From the NCBI GenBank assembly GCA_013398055.1, contig VZRS01014302.1, positions 1 to 64,000 on the forward strand: 64,000 nucleotides of DNA, in the 5' to 3' direction. Shown here one piece after another: positions 1 through 12,780 of the stretch (its first letter is position 1; every line of letters starts with the position of its first letter). The notes beneath the pieces are model-generated. The model worked only from the letters and a program-made list of their open reading frames with translations. It was not told where the DNA came from and did not search any database. Source of the stretch: Ifrita kowaldi (Eukaryota > Chordata > Aves > Passeriformes > Cinclosomatidae). The translations under genes were made by a program, and so were the position numbers.

Positions 1-1548
1 GATTTTAAGACCAGGAAAAGGTACTACTATCAGAACATGCAGCTCAACCTGGTATTTACTGGCATTTGGCAGCCTTCAGTTTTGCAACATGGCGAGCATG
101 TAACTGGGATTTGGAGGAAAAAATCCAGTGCTGACTTCGTATCATAGATCTGTGGTTGGACATCATCTTAGGATGATTGGGTGGTACTCAGAGCTAAAAA
201 TTCCTTGCTGAAGAAAGCAAGCAATGACATAGAAGCCAGTAGTAAGATGCATGAGCTGTGCAAAAGTGGCAAAACTACTATAGGAAGGGAAGAGATCATG
301 GGCAGAGAGGCTCGAGTAGCCTGAATCAAGGAAAGATACCAAGGCACAGAGAGCAAAGTCCTGGAAGAACTTGGATTGTATGGAGCAATGAGAAAGGGAC
401 TCAAAAGTGGAGGTGCTCCTGATGACCAGTCACCCGTTCATGTCCCCACAAATTCCTGGTGAATGTAGCTAGAATCAGTGTTTTTAAGCTGAACGTAGAC
501 CTTTCCTTGCCCTGTTTCCAGCTTTGGCTATGGCTGGTATTTCCCAACCCTCAGGAAAATAATTTGAAATAATGCTGTTGTTTTCAGACAAGCATGTCAT
601 TTGTTTTACCGGTCTGTAGTTGATTAATTTGCAAATGATATTCCCAATAAAGTGCTTAGAAGTAGATAATTACAACTATATTAACAGTTACTGGGGAAGC
701 AGATGGTATTCTGAGGAGCTGCCATGTAGAATTAGTGCTGATGCTCTACTGTAATGTACCATATACCCCAGCAACCCACAAACAACAAACTAAAATCCTG
801 CTGATATTCCAGATTGTAAGTAAATTGTGCTATTGCTTCTCATTCGGTTCTTCTCTGAATTTTTATGTGTGTTTTCTAGATAGCTACAGTGCTCAGTGAG
901 CTGCTCCTTTTTATGTTCAGTCACATAGCTCTGCAGGTCTGTATTTTGTATTTTCTTGGTATCAAGCTCACTAAAAGGAAGTTTCTAGGCTGTGTGTCAG
1001 TGTTTTCTCCACCCTGCTACTCGATACTCTGAAGCATAGACTAACTCTGAAGAAAGACGTATTTCTAATTTACTAAATTGTTCCAATGAAAACTCCCTGT
1101 GAGGTGCTAAGTTAAGGAAGCTCCAAAGCAACCAGTGCCATTCCACACGCCCACCTGTGCCCACACTCTCCCTCTCCCCTGCTTCTTTCGTTAACCTCCC
1201 AACTTCATACCACAGCCTGACAAAATGTGACCCTTTTTGTGCTTCTGGCCATCAAGAAAAAGGCCACGATGTCCCGGCAGTTTCTGCTGCTCCTCTGATC
1301 CTTGGAAGCTTTGGTTTTAAGCAGGCTGGAGTCACGCAAGCCACACGGCAGCTCCCACCAGGCTGGAGGTTGCAGCAAAGTTGAGGTTCCTGCCTGGGGC
1401 TGGCAGAGTGCTGCTGGCACCCAAAGACAGATCACTGCAGCCAAATGGCTGGGAGTCTGTTCAGAGCATGGCCTTATTTCTTTATTTAACATATTTGTCA
1501 TCTACATGTTTAAATAGAACTAAAAGCTTTTCTCTTTTGCTTTTGGTG
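1..1548. other. Unannotated unique-looking DNA
   Basis: I see no gene or recognisable repeat here. Frames are short and overlap on both strands, with nothing protein-like. The part from about 540 to 720 is AT-rich, with homeodomain-type TAAT and ATTA words, as in many conserved non-coding elements, but conservation cannot be judged from one genome. Confidence 0.5.
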
Positions 1549-1573
1549 TTTTTTTTTTTTTTTTTTTTTTTTT
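1549..1573. repeat. Poly(T) run, 25 nt
   Basis: An uninterrupted run of T follows a T/C-rich stretch. It could be the poly(A) tail of a minus-strand retrocopy whose body would lie to the right. I found no matching target-site duplication and no recognisable body, so a plain homopolymer is the safer reading. Confidence 0.9.
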
Positions 1574-2401
1574 AAAGACGCTTTAAAAACACTGGAAATA
1601 GTTACTAAACAGATTTTTTTTTTCTCTGAGTGCTTGTCCTGGGTGTAACTGTCTCTGAAAGAAGCACATCGCATCATAACTGTGACATAAATGTCTGTAA
1701 GTACAACATGGGCATCTTTGGGGTAGAGGATCAGATGAGAAATTTGGGCTGTTTTTGGGTAAGTCACATTGCCTGTTGCTTGTTTGGAATTACCTGTGTT
1801 CTGTAAGGCTAAACAGGGCCCAGTCTGATGTTATTTTATGCCAGGCTTGTGATAAAACCCAGAGGGAGGGAGCTGGTGCATGTGGTGACCCTTTTTTCAG
1901 CCAAGGAAAATAAAGTTTTCGGAAGGTTCTTATCATAGTCTGAGTCAGAACCTCCTTAAAAATACATAGTGTTTGCAGCCAAGTGCAAATGAAATTGTCT
2001 GTGTGTTGTTTGCTGGTCTGGTGTGACAGAAGTGGGCACATGTATGTGTGCACTCACAAGTGCATGAGCTGACATGAGCAAAAGCAGCTGAGGCATAACA
2101 AGGCAGTGGTGACAAGGCAGGGCAACAGGAGTAGCATTTAGAATGTAATTATGATGGAAAACTTAAAAAAACTCCAGCCCGCAGAAGCAAAACACTTTGT
2201 TAGCGTGATTGAAGGCCCAAAGGAAGGTGTTGGGCTACAGAAGTAGGAAAACATTTAATTCTTGTTTGTTGTTACTAAGGAGTGTCTTGTACACTACCCT
2301 TGATGAAACAAGATTGCCTTCAAGCCAAATGCAATTCCCTAAGCAATATATTTTTGAATGGAAGCTGCAGCCGGATCCTGAATATTAGTTAATTTCTTTA
2401 G
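1574..2401. other. Unannotated unique-looking DNA
   Basis: No gene or repeat family is recognised. The last bases, from about 2380 to 2401, form a weak pyrimidine tract ending in AG, the possible splice acceptor of the next entry. Confidence 0.45.
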
Positions 2402-2547
2402 TGAAAACAACAAATGCTGATGCCTTTCATGTTGCATCTGTAGGTAGAATGAGCAGGATTAGCATTGGTGACTTTCAGGACATCTTCAGGAAAATGGAAG
2501 AAAGAGGATTTTGTCCAATAAGGTCTCCTGACCCTATTTGCATCAAA
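2402..2547 (+). other. Possible coding exon of unknown gene
   Basis: This is a candidate internal exon of 146 bp. On the left is AATTTCTTTAG (acceptor-like, AG at 2400-2401). On the right is AAA followed by GTATGT at 2548 (a reasonable donor). Between them one frame is open for 48 codons plus two leading bases, so a downstream exon would be joined in phase 0. The encoded peptide is mixed and amphipathic (for example GDFQDIFRKMEERGF), unlike the simple-sequence peptides of other frames nearby. I do not recognise the protein. A frame of this length is common by chance and no neighbouring exon was found, so this is a weak call. Alternative acceptors exist at GTAG (2440s) and GCAG (2450s). Confidence 0.15.
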
Positions 2548-3169
2548 GTATGTCTCTGGCTTCTTTCCCAGCTTTGCTTCTCCTGGTTGAAATGAGAAGT
2601 TATTGGATTTATTCTAAGGAGGGCAGGAGTGTGGCAGGACAGGTGGTTTCTAAGGCTATGTAGTATGTCCTAAGGGATCCCTTTTTCCACTGCTTAGAAC
2701 TTCAACCATTTTACCAAAACACTTTCTGGCAAAATTTCCTTGCAAATACTATATAAAGTGAACAACTTTTTGAAGTGCTGAAAACCATGCTATTCTACTC
2801 TTTTTAAGAAACACTTTGGGCTTCCCAAACAGCTTGTGCTTCAGAGCAGTGGTTTGATGACAGGCAGGGAGGTAGTCTCCTTTATCAAGGATATTCCTTT
2901 AGTGCTCCTGAAATCAAGTCCATTTTAAATCAGTTTTTTGAATACTAGAGGAAAAAATGACTGGAATATATCAATTGAAGATTCTGTTAGGGGGAGTTTT
3001 TATGTTACAGTTGAATCTCTCTGCCTGTGCTTGGGCTTGGTAAAAGCCATAGTGTCTGCATGAGGTATTGTGAATGTGGAACTGGTGGAGGACAAATGGG
3101 TCTAAGGTGGACCTTACCTGTTAGGGCTGCACCAATACTGGCTGACCCCATGTTTCAAAGCTGAAAAAA
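2548..3169. other. Unannotated unique-looking DNA
   Basis: Nothing recognisable was found. Composition is ordinary AT-rich sequence and there are no long frames on either strand. Confidence 0.5.
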
Positions 3170-3880
3170 GACAAGTTGGCTATGTGAGGTAATGCAGAAA
3201 ATAAAACTGGAAGTGCAAAAGAGGGGAAAGCTAGACCTCAGTAAATGGGTGGAGGAAAAGATGGGAAGGTAGGGTAATTGGTCAGGGAATTGGGCAGAAT
3301 GGGGCTGGAGTGAAAAAGAAAGAAATGTAATATGGAATTAGAGGAGGGTGGTGGGACTGACTGGATGAAGAGCCTAAAAAGCAATTGGAGGAGTAATACT
3401 AATAGTTGGGAGTGTTGGGCAAGAACAAAGTTGGGTATATCTAAAGAAAAAGTTACACCTGAAACTCGAATTGGTAGGGCTGTGTGGGTAAATGGGGAAC
3501 TACCTTTTCTCTAGGAGGATTGTGCAAGACTGGAACTGGCTGGAAAAGGACATGGGAGAAGGTAAAGAGATAATTTGGATTAGGGCCTGATGCGAGGAAG
3601 GAGGTTCTGTTAACGTGTTAAAAAGCACGGGAGAGGAATGCGTGAGAGGCTGGAACAGGGAGATTCTGTGACTGGGATTAGTGTTAAAAGAGAGAGAGGA
3701 GGAAGATCATACAGTGGCTTGGGAGGACATAACAGGGTCTGGTGAGGTAAAAAGGATGAGCAAGGAGGGGAAGGGAAAAGACAGTTAACTGGATGCAAAA
3801 AGATTAGGGGCTGGAGAGCGAGGACAAAGAGAGTGGTTAGTCCTATCAAGGAGACTGGGATCCCTTTGAGAATCATAAGA
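3170..3880 (+). other. Purine-rich strand-asymmetric stretch
   Basis: The plus strand is strongly biased to A and G across about 700 bp, with many GGAGG, GGGAA, GAGAG and AAAAGG words and few pyrimidine runs. It is not a simple tandem repeat, since no unit recurs. The bias explains the open frames of 88 and 64 codons on the pyrimidine-rich minus strand (3610-3876 and 3785-3979), which have few stops for compositional reasons. It may be an old degenerate repeat, a transcription-associated skew or a triplex-forming tract; none of these can be shown here. Confidence 0.5.
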
Positions 3881-4437
3881 AATGTACACTGGGAAGGTCA
3901 CACTCATCTGTCTTTTGGTGTTCCCAAATACCTCTAAATTCTCCTTGTAAGAGTATTTGTCATCCATTTTTGTCCACATCAGTGAGGATAATATATTATT
4001 GCTGTCAGTTACTCTAGAAGCCGCACAAATCTAAGTGGTAGAACTTAGCACTTGAAACCTGTATTGAGTAAGTGGGAGGAAAGCCACGTGATGCTGCAGT
4101 TCTGGTGTTTTTTGCGTTTTGGGGAACAAAAGAAAAATGCATGTACAATCTGCAATGAAACAATAAGCTTTAGAACTATTAAGAAATACGTGAATCAAAG
4201 TTATTAGTGCCATACTCATTATCCCCTTACACATTGTAATAGTCTTGTGCCCGTAGTGACACACAGTTTCCCCACGGTTTAAGCATCATTAATTGTGCAG
4301 GTGAGATAAAGGCAGGTGGACGAGCCAGGATTGCTGTGAACAGGACTGCTGTCCCTTGAAATAGGTACAAGAGATTGGTGGTGAGTGGCAGTGATAGTGG
4401 GGGGCTGGTTAGCCTACTGTTGAGTTACTGGGCCTCT
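3881..4437. other. Unannotated unique-looking DNA
   Basis: No gene or repeat family is recognised between the purine-rich stretch and the short duplication. Confidence 0.5.
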
Positions 4438-4469
4438 GGAACTGGGTTCTGTTGGAACTGGGTTCTGTC
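4438..4469. repeat. 16-bp tandem duplication
   Basis: GGAACTGGGTTCTGTT at 4438-4453 is followed directly by GGAACTGGGTTCTGTC at 4454-4469, one mismatch in the last base. This is a typical replication-slippage duplication. Confidence 0.9.
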
Positions 4470-4509
4470 CCTCCTTCTGTCACAGCTTTCTCAGAGATGC
4501 TAAGCCCCT

Positions 4510-4880
4510 TAAATCAGACTTCTGAAGACGATCACTAATTGCATGTTCCACATTTTTCTGGAAGCCCAACCTCAGCCCTTAGGGCCTGTTTTGCAGAAGA
4601 GCATAGCTGTGACTGAAAGCAGTGAGACTCACACTTTGAAGATACAAAGCACTGCATAATGTTGAAGATTCTGAAAAATCGTGGCCTGGACATCTTAAGG
4701 CAGACTTTCCTAAATTAGTGGGTACGTCTGGTTTTAATTTATCTGTGCCTAAGCTCCTCATGTATAAAGCAGAATAATAGTTCCCTCAACTCTCAGGGAT
4801 TTGGTGAAGATTAGTGAAGTGGCTGTGAAACCCTCACTTATTTCAGTGATGAGTGCTATAGAAAAGCCCATAAGGAAATT
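4510..4880 (+). repeat. Ancient amniote MIR/CORE-SINE-like repeat
   Basis: The second half reads as a degenerate copy of a repeat common in turtles, crocodilians and birds. In order it has a GAAGATTCTGAAAAATC-type block, GGCCTGGA, then CTGTGCCTAAGCTCCTCATG (ancestral form of the type 'ctgtgcctcagttccccatctg'), AGAATAATAG, a CTCTCAGGGATTTGGTGAAG block, and a GTGATGAGTGCTATAGAAAAG 3' block (about 4845-4865). The order and spacing fit the family over at least 4660-4875. The part left of 4600 is more diverged and its edge is uncertain. The element is non-coding, tRNA-SINE-derived by family knowledge, and long inactive. Family assignment is from memory of the consensus, not a search. Confidence 0.6.
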
Positions 4881-5564
4881 AATAATTTTGTCTTCAGAGC
4901 ACTATTTGAATAGTTAGCAGGAAACAAGCCATAAGGCCGTACCCTGAACAATGATAAGACAAAATATTGAATACTTGCTTTATTAATTCAACACCATCCA
5001 TCCTGTGCTATGAAAGAGAAGTGCACTTAAAAAAATGTTAACAAAATTAGAGTGTATGATAATATATACGCAAAGGATACCAAATTAAGTTTGCATCAGC
5101 AACCATAATTCTTTCATTGCCTAATGTTGGAGCCTTGATTTTATTGCCTGAAGAGCATTCTTTCTAACAGAGAGTGATTTTTTTTTGTCTCTCTGTGTGT
5201 GCTGCAGTATTTTAATGGGAATGTGACTTAGAGATATTTTTAAGAATTGTGTACTCAGTGCATAATTCCATTTTAAAATATTTCTCGCTTCTTTAAGATG
5301 TGGGAAGTTTCTAGCATTGACATTTAGTATCCTTTTTTCCCTCTGCTAAAGGTCCTACTTTGTAGCATTTTATTCATGGCCAGTAGCATTTACTAACACA
5401 GCTGAAAGCACTGGGGATGCTTGAACGAGGAAGGATGGCAGAATCGTGCCCTCCATTTTTCATCCAGTGATAATGAGATATCTTACAACCCATATTGGCT
5501 TTTCCAAAGATCAGAGAGTTCTTTGAGGGAGAGGGAGGGAAAAGCACAGAGGGTGAATTCAGCC
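4881..5564. other. Unannotated AT-rich DNA
   Basis: AT-rich DNA with no gene or repeat family recognised. A short T run occurs near 5180. Confidence 0.5.
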
Positions 5565-5690
5565 ACAACAAGGTTAATGTACTTGCACAAAATTATACAT
5601 GAAGCCATGAGAGTGCCAAGAATAGTAGCACCCACAAATCCTGCCGAGGAGGTTGATCTTGTGAAGTGATGCCCTCCTCACAAGGTGCCG
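5565..5690 (-). repeat. MIR-like SINE fragment, reverse strand
   Basis: Plus-strand words AAGGTTAATGTACTTGCACA, TACATGAAGCCATGAGAG and CACCCACAAATCCTG follow the order of the reverse complement of the MIR core ('aggttaagtgacttgcccaaggtcacac', 'gaag-ctgtggcagagc', 'aacccaggtctcctg'). The copy is heavily diverged and its edges are approximate. Confidence 0.45.
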
Positions 5691-8600
5691 ATCCTTTGGA
5701 AGTTGTTAAGTTTAGAGGGCACTTTAGCCCCCAGCAGGATCAGTCACTTGTTTCCTGCTGTTTCTCTCTTAAGTCTTGATCTTACTCGATTCTACACTTA
5801 TAAAGTTGTCTTCTTGCCCTTCTAGGAGCCAACCTCACAATTTCCTGGGGATTTTGCCTGACCCTATGAGTCTTTTTTAACACTCACCAGTTCTGGACAG
5901 CAAACATCTGTGGGGGCTATCTGGGAGGCCAGCAGAAGCCCCTGCACCACAGCTGCTCTGGGGCAATGCCAATCTGAGCCTGAAAGGGAACAGCTCAGTC
6001 TTCTCAGTGCCGCTTGGTCAGTCTTTTGCAGTGGTTCAGCTGATGCCCTTTGTTACCTGCAAAATACTGCCAGGTGAAAAAAATAGTATTTTTTTAATAC
6101 TAGAAATGCTTGGAACTTGTAAGTGTGGTATTAGCGTCTGCATGATCTGTAAAAATTCGAAGAGAGGTGTTAACCTGCTTTTCTTTCCATTTCTGTCTCA
6201 AAATACTCCTTCTTCTGTAGATGAATGTGTTTCAACTTGTTGAGGAAATTTCTCCATAAAGACCATAGAAGGTAAAGGACATGGAATAATGTATCTATTC
6301 CCTTTTTTCATGGGTGCAAGAAGCTAAGTTTGCAACTTCTTGGTTCAGAAATATTTTTAAAATACCTGGATCAGAAGTTTTTAATCTAGTCTGCATTGGA
6401 AAATCCTGATATAAGCAAGGCTGTAGGCTGTTGCTGAAGTGCTTAGCCTCAAATTGTTCCAGCTGTTCTATGATGATAGCAGACTTCTGATGGATCATAC
6501 AATAAGGAGAACATGACTAATTTTATCTTCATATTGTTTGTTGCAGTTGGATTGTAGGGCTGTATAAGGCAGATGACAGGGCAGGTCTGCATGAGAAAAG
6601 GTGTTGGACATACTGTACTTCCACCTGTTGAATGCAGCTTTTTAGATCTGTGGAGTTGCTCTTAGTAAAGCTTGCAGTACAGCACATATCTGGAATGCAT
6701 TTTAAAAAACAAATCAAAATATACAGACAAATGGAAACAGACGAACAGTCTCTTGCCTTCTCTGCAATGGTAGATTTTAACCGGCAATGGTCAAGGCCAG
6801 CAGCTTTGTAATTCTCCGGTCTTTCTTTTTTACAGCTGTAAAACAACTCTGCAGTTTTGATGTGCCCTCTGTGATACTCTTCAAATCAATCTGTTTCGAA
6901 AGACATCAGCTTTCCATCTTACTGGTTTTTTTTTCCCTGAGCAATATCCTGCACCATGCAGTTCCAGGGATGTATTAAATGTTGTACTGACACTTTTTGC
7001 TCTCTCTTTGTGTGTCAGAGAATGCCTGAAATCCTGATCCATATGTCTGCACAGCCATATGCCTAGTATGAACTGTTTATGCCCAAAAACATCAGAAAAT
7101 GACTGGGAAACTGGTTCCTTTGCATTATAGGGTCCGGGACTAGGAGGAGGTAAAGTGGCAAGACGGCTGCCCTGCATTCTGCCCTTTTCCATGTGGAAAG
7201 CAGCCTTGAAGCTCTGTCTCCATTAGGAGCAGGCTGCTGATACAGCTATACCCACACACTGAAACAGCAAAGCAGTCCTGGGTGGACTGCTGGAAATAGC
7301 TTGTCCTGGCAAAACAGCGCTTTTTGACAAGATAGCTTATTACAGCAGTGCCTGCCTGTCCCTGCAGAAGGAGCAGCAGCAGCAGAAGCACAGCTCTGGC
7401 AGCATGACTGCTCTGTGCCGCTGCCCTTACCTGCACAGCCGTGCTGGTCAGGGATCATTCACCTCACAGAGACCTCATGTGCCTCAGGGGGACCTTGTTC
7501 CCACTTCATTCTCAGCACCATGGGACCTTCACTGGCAGCAAAGGCACAGTCAGAGCACAGTTTGAGCCACCCAACTTTATTACAGAGTCACGTCTCCTTT
7601 CATATACATTGCCTCTTAATTTCTTTTCCCCTTTTTCTTTTCCAGTGTACAGTGTTCTTTCCCTTTTTATTTCCAAAGGAATGAGCAGTTGCTGTCAGAA
7701 TCGCCCTCTTACTGCAGTGGGGATAACCCCATGGACCTCACCACAGAGGTGTCAGTGCAGCAGCAGACAAGGGCTTGGCCTTGGTGCTTGCCTGGATGCC
7801 CTCCTCCCTCTTTTCAGCAGTCCTGATGCCTTTACCTAGGTGGAGTTTAACTCCACTTGCTCAGTTAATGTTATATTTTAATAATGGCTCTACTTTTTCT
7901 TTGGCTGCTGTTTTATCCGAATGATTGCAGTATAGGAGCTCTCAGGCAAAGAATTACATTTTGAAAATCCGGTTGCGGGCTTGAATATGTGACTGCAAGA
8001 TATTCCTGTGAATGTAGTGTTTGTGTTAGAAGACCCAGTGGGAATTTCCCTGGGGAGGTTTGTGTACTACATAAGAGCACAAGAAATGCTCTACAGGTCA
8101 GATCTGTGGGCTGCCTAGCCCAATAGACTGCCTCTGACAGTGGCTACAGGAGATGCTGCAAGGATTTGGATAGGAGCCTGGCCAGCCATTCCTCTCCTCT
8201 CTATCTACCCCAGCTCCTGGGCATCTTTTGGATGAGTGTTAGGGAGCCAGGAATGTGCCTGGGAAGCACACAGGCTGTGGGATTCATTGGCAGATAAATG
8301 GAGTGTGTACTTGTGGGACAAACTTTCCAACTGCTGTTTAAAATGTAAAATTTTCTGACCTGCCTTGCCTCCTCTGGGATGTGAGAGGAGAGGAATTGCT
8401 TCAGATCAGTGAGTGTGCAAACAGCTGTATTATACATTGCTGGGACAGGACATGGAGGAACAGGCCAACCTCAAGGACTTGTTAAAACAGTATTTACAGG
8501 ATTTTTTTTCCCCCTCCCTTCCACAATAACTCCTCATTTTTCTGCGGTAGTGGGAAAGGATTTTTTAAAATATTGTTCTTTCCATGGATGGCATTTCCCT

Positions 8601-11600
8601 TTATGTTTGCTTGCCACAGAACTGGTATCCAACTTTCTCCCCTGTTTCCAGACTTTGAGATTCAAAGATAACGTTTGTCAGTCCAGTGGGATAAAAGTAG
8701 CATACCTTTATCACTGTCATTGTCACCAGTTGTAGGAATCACTAAGGCATCTGTCACCGCGGTAGAGAGGTACTACAATACGCCTGTAAAGCATCTGGTT
8801 CCTTCAAGAGAAGGAACTAGTTCTAATTCCCTCTGCTTCAGTTATACATCTTTTGCTTATGGGTACTTGAATTTGTGTAGTTTAATTCAGGATTACACTC
8901 CTGGGGCCATTCTACTGTTCAGCACTTAGTGATGTAGAAGATCCACTGCCAGCTTTGAATTGCAGTCTGATAGTTTTAGTATTTGTGCTCAATCTCGTCT
9001 CCTCACTGAGGGTGAATTCCAGAGGGGGAGACCATTGGAAATGCAAGGTCTTTGGCCCAGTGAATTCAGCTGTGGTTTCCATCAGGTTTTTATGGCCCCA
9101 TTGTGTGTAGTGACTCCTTGTCCATCACAGAGAAAAAGGTGGAGCCATGCAGAGTTTCAGGAGTTTGTCATGTATCTATTCTTGTCCCTGTCTTTTAGAT
9201 GCACACATGGCGTGCGCTGCTTGCCTCACTGGATATCATAAATACTAGAAGTTATAATAAAATTAGGAGCACAGATGTTCCTCTTACAACCAGTGCACCC
9301 TGTATACAATAATAATAATGAAATATATCCATTGCTGTTCTCTGTGGTGCTAAATTTTCTCCAGTGAGGCATCTTGCTTTAATAATAAAACCACATTTTC
9401 TTAAGCAAGGGAATATCAGATTTACATTGGCAGTAAGTCACTATTTTCAAATAGCATGGAGAGAGATATCCAAGATAATGGTAAGATTTTCTAGGACAGC
9501 TGACTGCATGGAAACTGCAGCCAGGTGGAGGGGTCCACCAGGTCCACCATTAGTCTTCATTTCTTTCCTTCATCAAAGCACTTAATGGGAGAGGAATGTC
9601 AGCCTAAAGACTCACACTGCTGGTAAAGTGGAATGGCCTTTGTTGGAAGGCTAGTCAAGGTTTAAAACAGTCTGTTGCAAACTGATGAAGTTTTTATTTT
9701 CCAGCCATGGTTGTAGTCAGCATTTCTGGCCAGGGACCTTTTCTCTACTAACCTGTAGTGGAAAGTAGATTAATCTGAAGAGGTTGTAGCCCAAGCCCTG
9801 GTGCTGTGTGTGAGTAAAGATACATGGGAGCTTAGGAGATTGTCCTCAGCAGACATAACTTCGCGTACATTTTGTTTTGGTGTTTTTCTTTGAGAAATAT
9901 AGAAATAATACACGTGTGGTGCTATAAAGCCCTGTGTAAGTATCTGCTGGCTTTACCCTGGCTTAGCCTCTCTTGGAATATACAAGTAGTCCCTTCAACA
10001 CCTTTGGGTAAAGTTGCAGACTTGGCCCTCTGCTGCCCTGCACTCTTAATTATCTAGAAGGAGAAGAATGCTTGGTAGTGACCAGAGCATGGCTGCAGTA
10101 AATGTTATCCTTCCTGGTGGAAAAGGGGTCAGACTGCGGTGAAGGAGGAAGAAAAGTACAGGAAAAGGATGACAAAAACTGTAGGAGAAAAATGAAATGA
10201 ATAATACAGGGGCAGAAACTTTGCTACTAATAATTCTCACCAATCCAACTTTTCCCTAGTAGAGACCCATTCATTTACACTGTCTGTGTTAAATTTATCA
10301 TCTCTGGGCTAGCTAGAAAATGGAGGTCAAATTTCATTTTGGCCTGCAACTTGATAAAAATGACCTGCAAAAGGTAGATGACAGGCTGTTATTTTATGCA
10401 CTGGAAAATAGCAAGGATCAGATCCTATCTCCTCTGTGTCCTCTTTTCTGTGCATGTCTGATGCTAGCTCCTATCTGTAATGTATCACTGGAGAGTGCCC
10501 TGATTTGTTGAATGGCTGGTCAGAGTTTAAAAGAAGAAGGATCTGTTTGGAACTGGCAGGCAATCTCCATCAACAGGGGTTGATGATGCACCTTTTACCG
10601 TCTGAAATCTCCACTGAGTCACTAACAAGTCATAAAAATACCAGGTGCATTGATGTGACAGTCAAACAAACTACTTGTTATAGTTCATTTCATCTCCAGA
10701 GACATCTATTAATAGTAATTAATGATTCTCCAGCAGTTGCATTCACTATGTCTCAACAACTTTCAGAAGGCAGGAAAAATCCTGTTAAAATGACAGTGTG
10801 CCAACAGGGCTTGTAGATAGCAGGAGGGTGTAAAAGTTAAACTCTATACTGGAGGAAAAAACCACCCAAACAAGCGTTTCTGTAGCACTTGGAGTATTTT
10901 AGGATCTACACCAAATAGAGACTGTAAAGGATTAGTCTGGGATTAAGAATCCTTTAAACTTACGAAGTGCTTAACCTTCACTGTGTCTGCTTCTTATGCT
11001 GTTTGCAATATTGCGCTGCCACTTTTGCAGGGGAGCTCGTGGCAGAGCGGTAGTGCTGCAATGCAGCCTTCTCCACGTTGGGTCTTTTATGATTCAGTAC
11101 TACTTTTGGTTTGCTTTGTAAAGATCATTGCAAGGGCTTATCTTGTGTAATTGTTTTACTGCCATCTGCATTACAGTATAATTACCTTTCAAAAATGGTA
11201 GATCTCTTTTGCTAATGTTTAAAGGCAAATAATAGGCAACTAAATTGCAAGGTCTTGGGATGTAGCAGCACATAGGCGGTAATAAAATGTGTGCTATATT
11301 TACAGCATATACTTCTGTCTCTCGTTCGTTCTGCTTTTTTTCTTTGGGTTTTTTCCTCCCCTTCCCTTCCCATAGGAATGGCAGTTGGTGATTATGGCTT
11401 TCTCTTCCTTGTATTTTTTTCCCCTTGCCTGTCCTCTTTTTACATAGAGTTAATCATAACTCGTGAGGGTTTTTTTTAGAATTTGTTCTGATCCTTATCT
11501 GATAGCTGTCCTACAGTTCAGGAAGGATAGATATTCTGGTATTTTCCTCAACTATAATGACAAATAGAAATATGGTAAAAAAATCTAACACAGACTGAAC

Positions 11601-12780
11601 TAAATAAAATAAATTTTTTTAAAGGAGATACAGCTATTTCCTATAAATAACCACTTACAGTTTTTTTAAGTTTAAGATGTAGAAATGCAGTTGTAAATCT
11701 GTCTGTTTTCTGCTTGCAGCCTAAAAATGCCCTTAGGTTCAAATGATAAACTACTTGTCCGATAATATCTTTAAGTTTTCTGTTTCCTGCAATTATGTGT
11801 CAGGAATTACAGGAGGTGCCTTTCCTTACATGTGAATGCCTGTACCCTGTCTGCTGCTGTAAATCGTGTATTACCTGAAAGGTTAAAATATGGAGGTGAG
11901 GACATTAAAAATGCATCCAGAAAATGTAGATGACAGGAAAAAAAGAAAATACAGCAACAGAGGGGAAATATCATAGATAACATGATAAGGTGGAGAAATA
12001 AAGCATGACAAGACCATGATAGTTTGCATAAGTAATGAGAATTGAATTCGTGGTCTTTAAATTGCTGTTTAAATTCCTATTTGCATGTTTATCGGAAATC
12101 TCCTTTGCTTAAGTAAAACTGGCCTATATACATTTTTAAAATCCATTTATAGGTCTGATTTTGATGAGAATTAGGCAGATGTGTGTGATACTATTTTAAT
12201 AGTGGCAGTGTGCACAGGTCAGTGGCAGCTGTTTATGATGGGTTTCTTGAAGGGCTGGTCCCTGTTTTCCTCAAAGTCAGTGAGGAAATATGTCACCTTC
12301 ATTTAAAGCAGAACTGAGTCCTGAGTGGCTTGTGGAGAGCCCCAGGAATAAGCCCACATAGCCTTGAGCCTCCTAGAGCTTGTAGTCCTCTGATCTTTAT
12401 GAACTGGAGTACTCTGAGCACCTTTTGTCAGGGTTTGGTGGCCTCAGCTCCTAAGTCGGAGGTTCTTACAGGACTCGGTTCTGTTCTTGTGTCTTTCCTG
12501 ATCTTGCCTGTTTATCTGTGATTGATGGTACTGGCGACTGGGTGACCCTATTCCTTAGATAAGTGCAAGGCCATAATTCCAGTATTTAAAACCCCACACT
12601 TTTAACGTTGGAATATTGGACAGCTTCATCTTTGCAATTGATACGTACATGAATTTGGCTGCTTTAGTGTGCCTGTCCCCTGTATGATTGTGTCTGCAAG
12701 GGAATCCATGTGCTTGGGAAGCTGCACCTTCCGTGTGTCCCAGCTATCTCCGGTTGACTCCCAGCCTGCTCTGCTAACGC
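5691..12780. other. Unannotated unique-looking DNA (7 kb)
   Basis: I see no supportable gene. Frames reach 132 codons (7441-7839, plus) but overlap others on both strands in a moderately GC-rich patch at 7140-7840 and resemble no protein I know. A (CAG)4-like run sits near 7374. Several T-rich runs occur at 8500-8520 and 11330-11480. No LTR, CR1 or SINE signature was recognised, although old decayed copies could be missed by eye. Confidence 0.45.

Noticed and set aside
1381..1575. Frame ending in poly-Phe
   Set aside because: Read-through of the poly(T) run.
7370..7400. CAG repeat as a coding polyglutamine tract
   Set aside because: About four units only, in a non-coding context with frames open on both strands.
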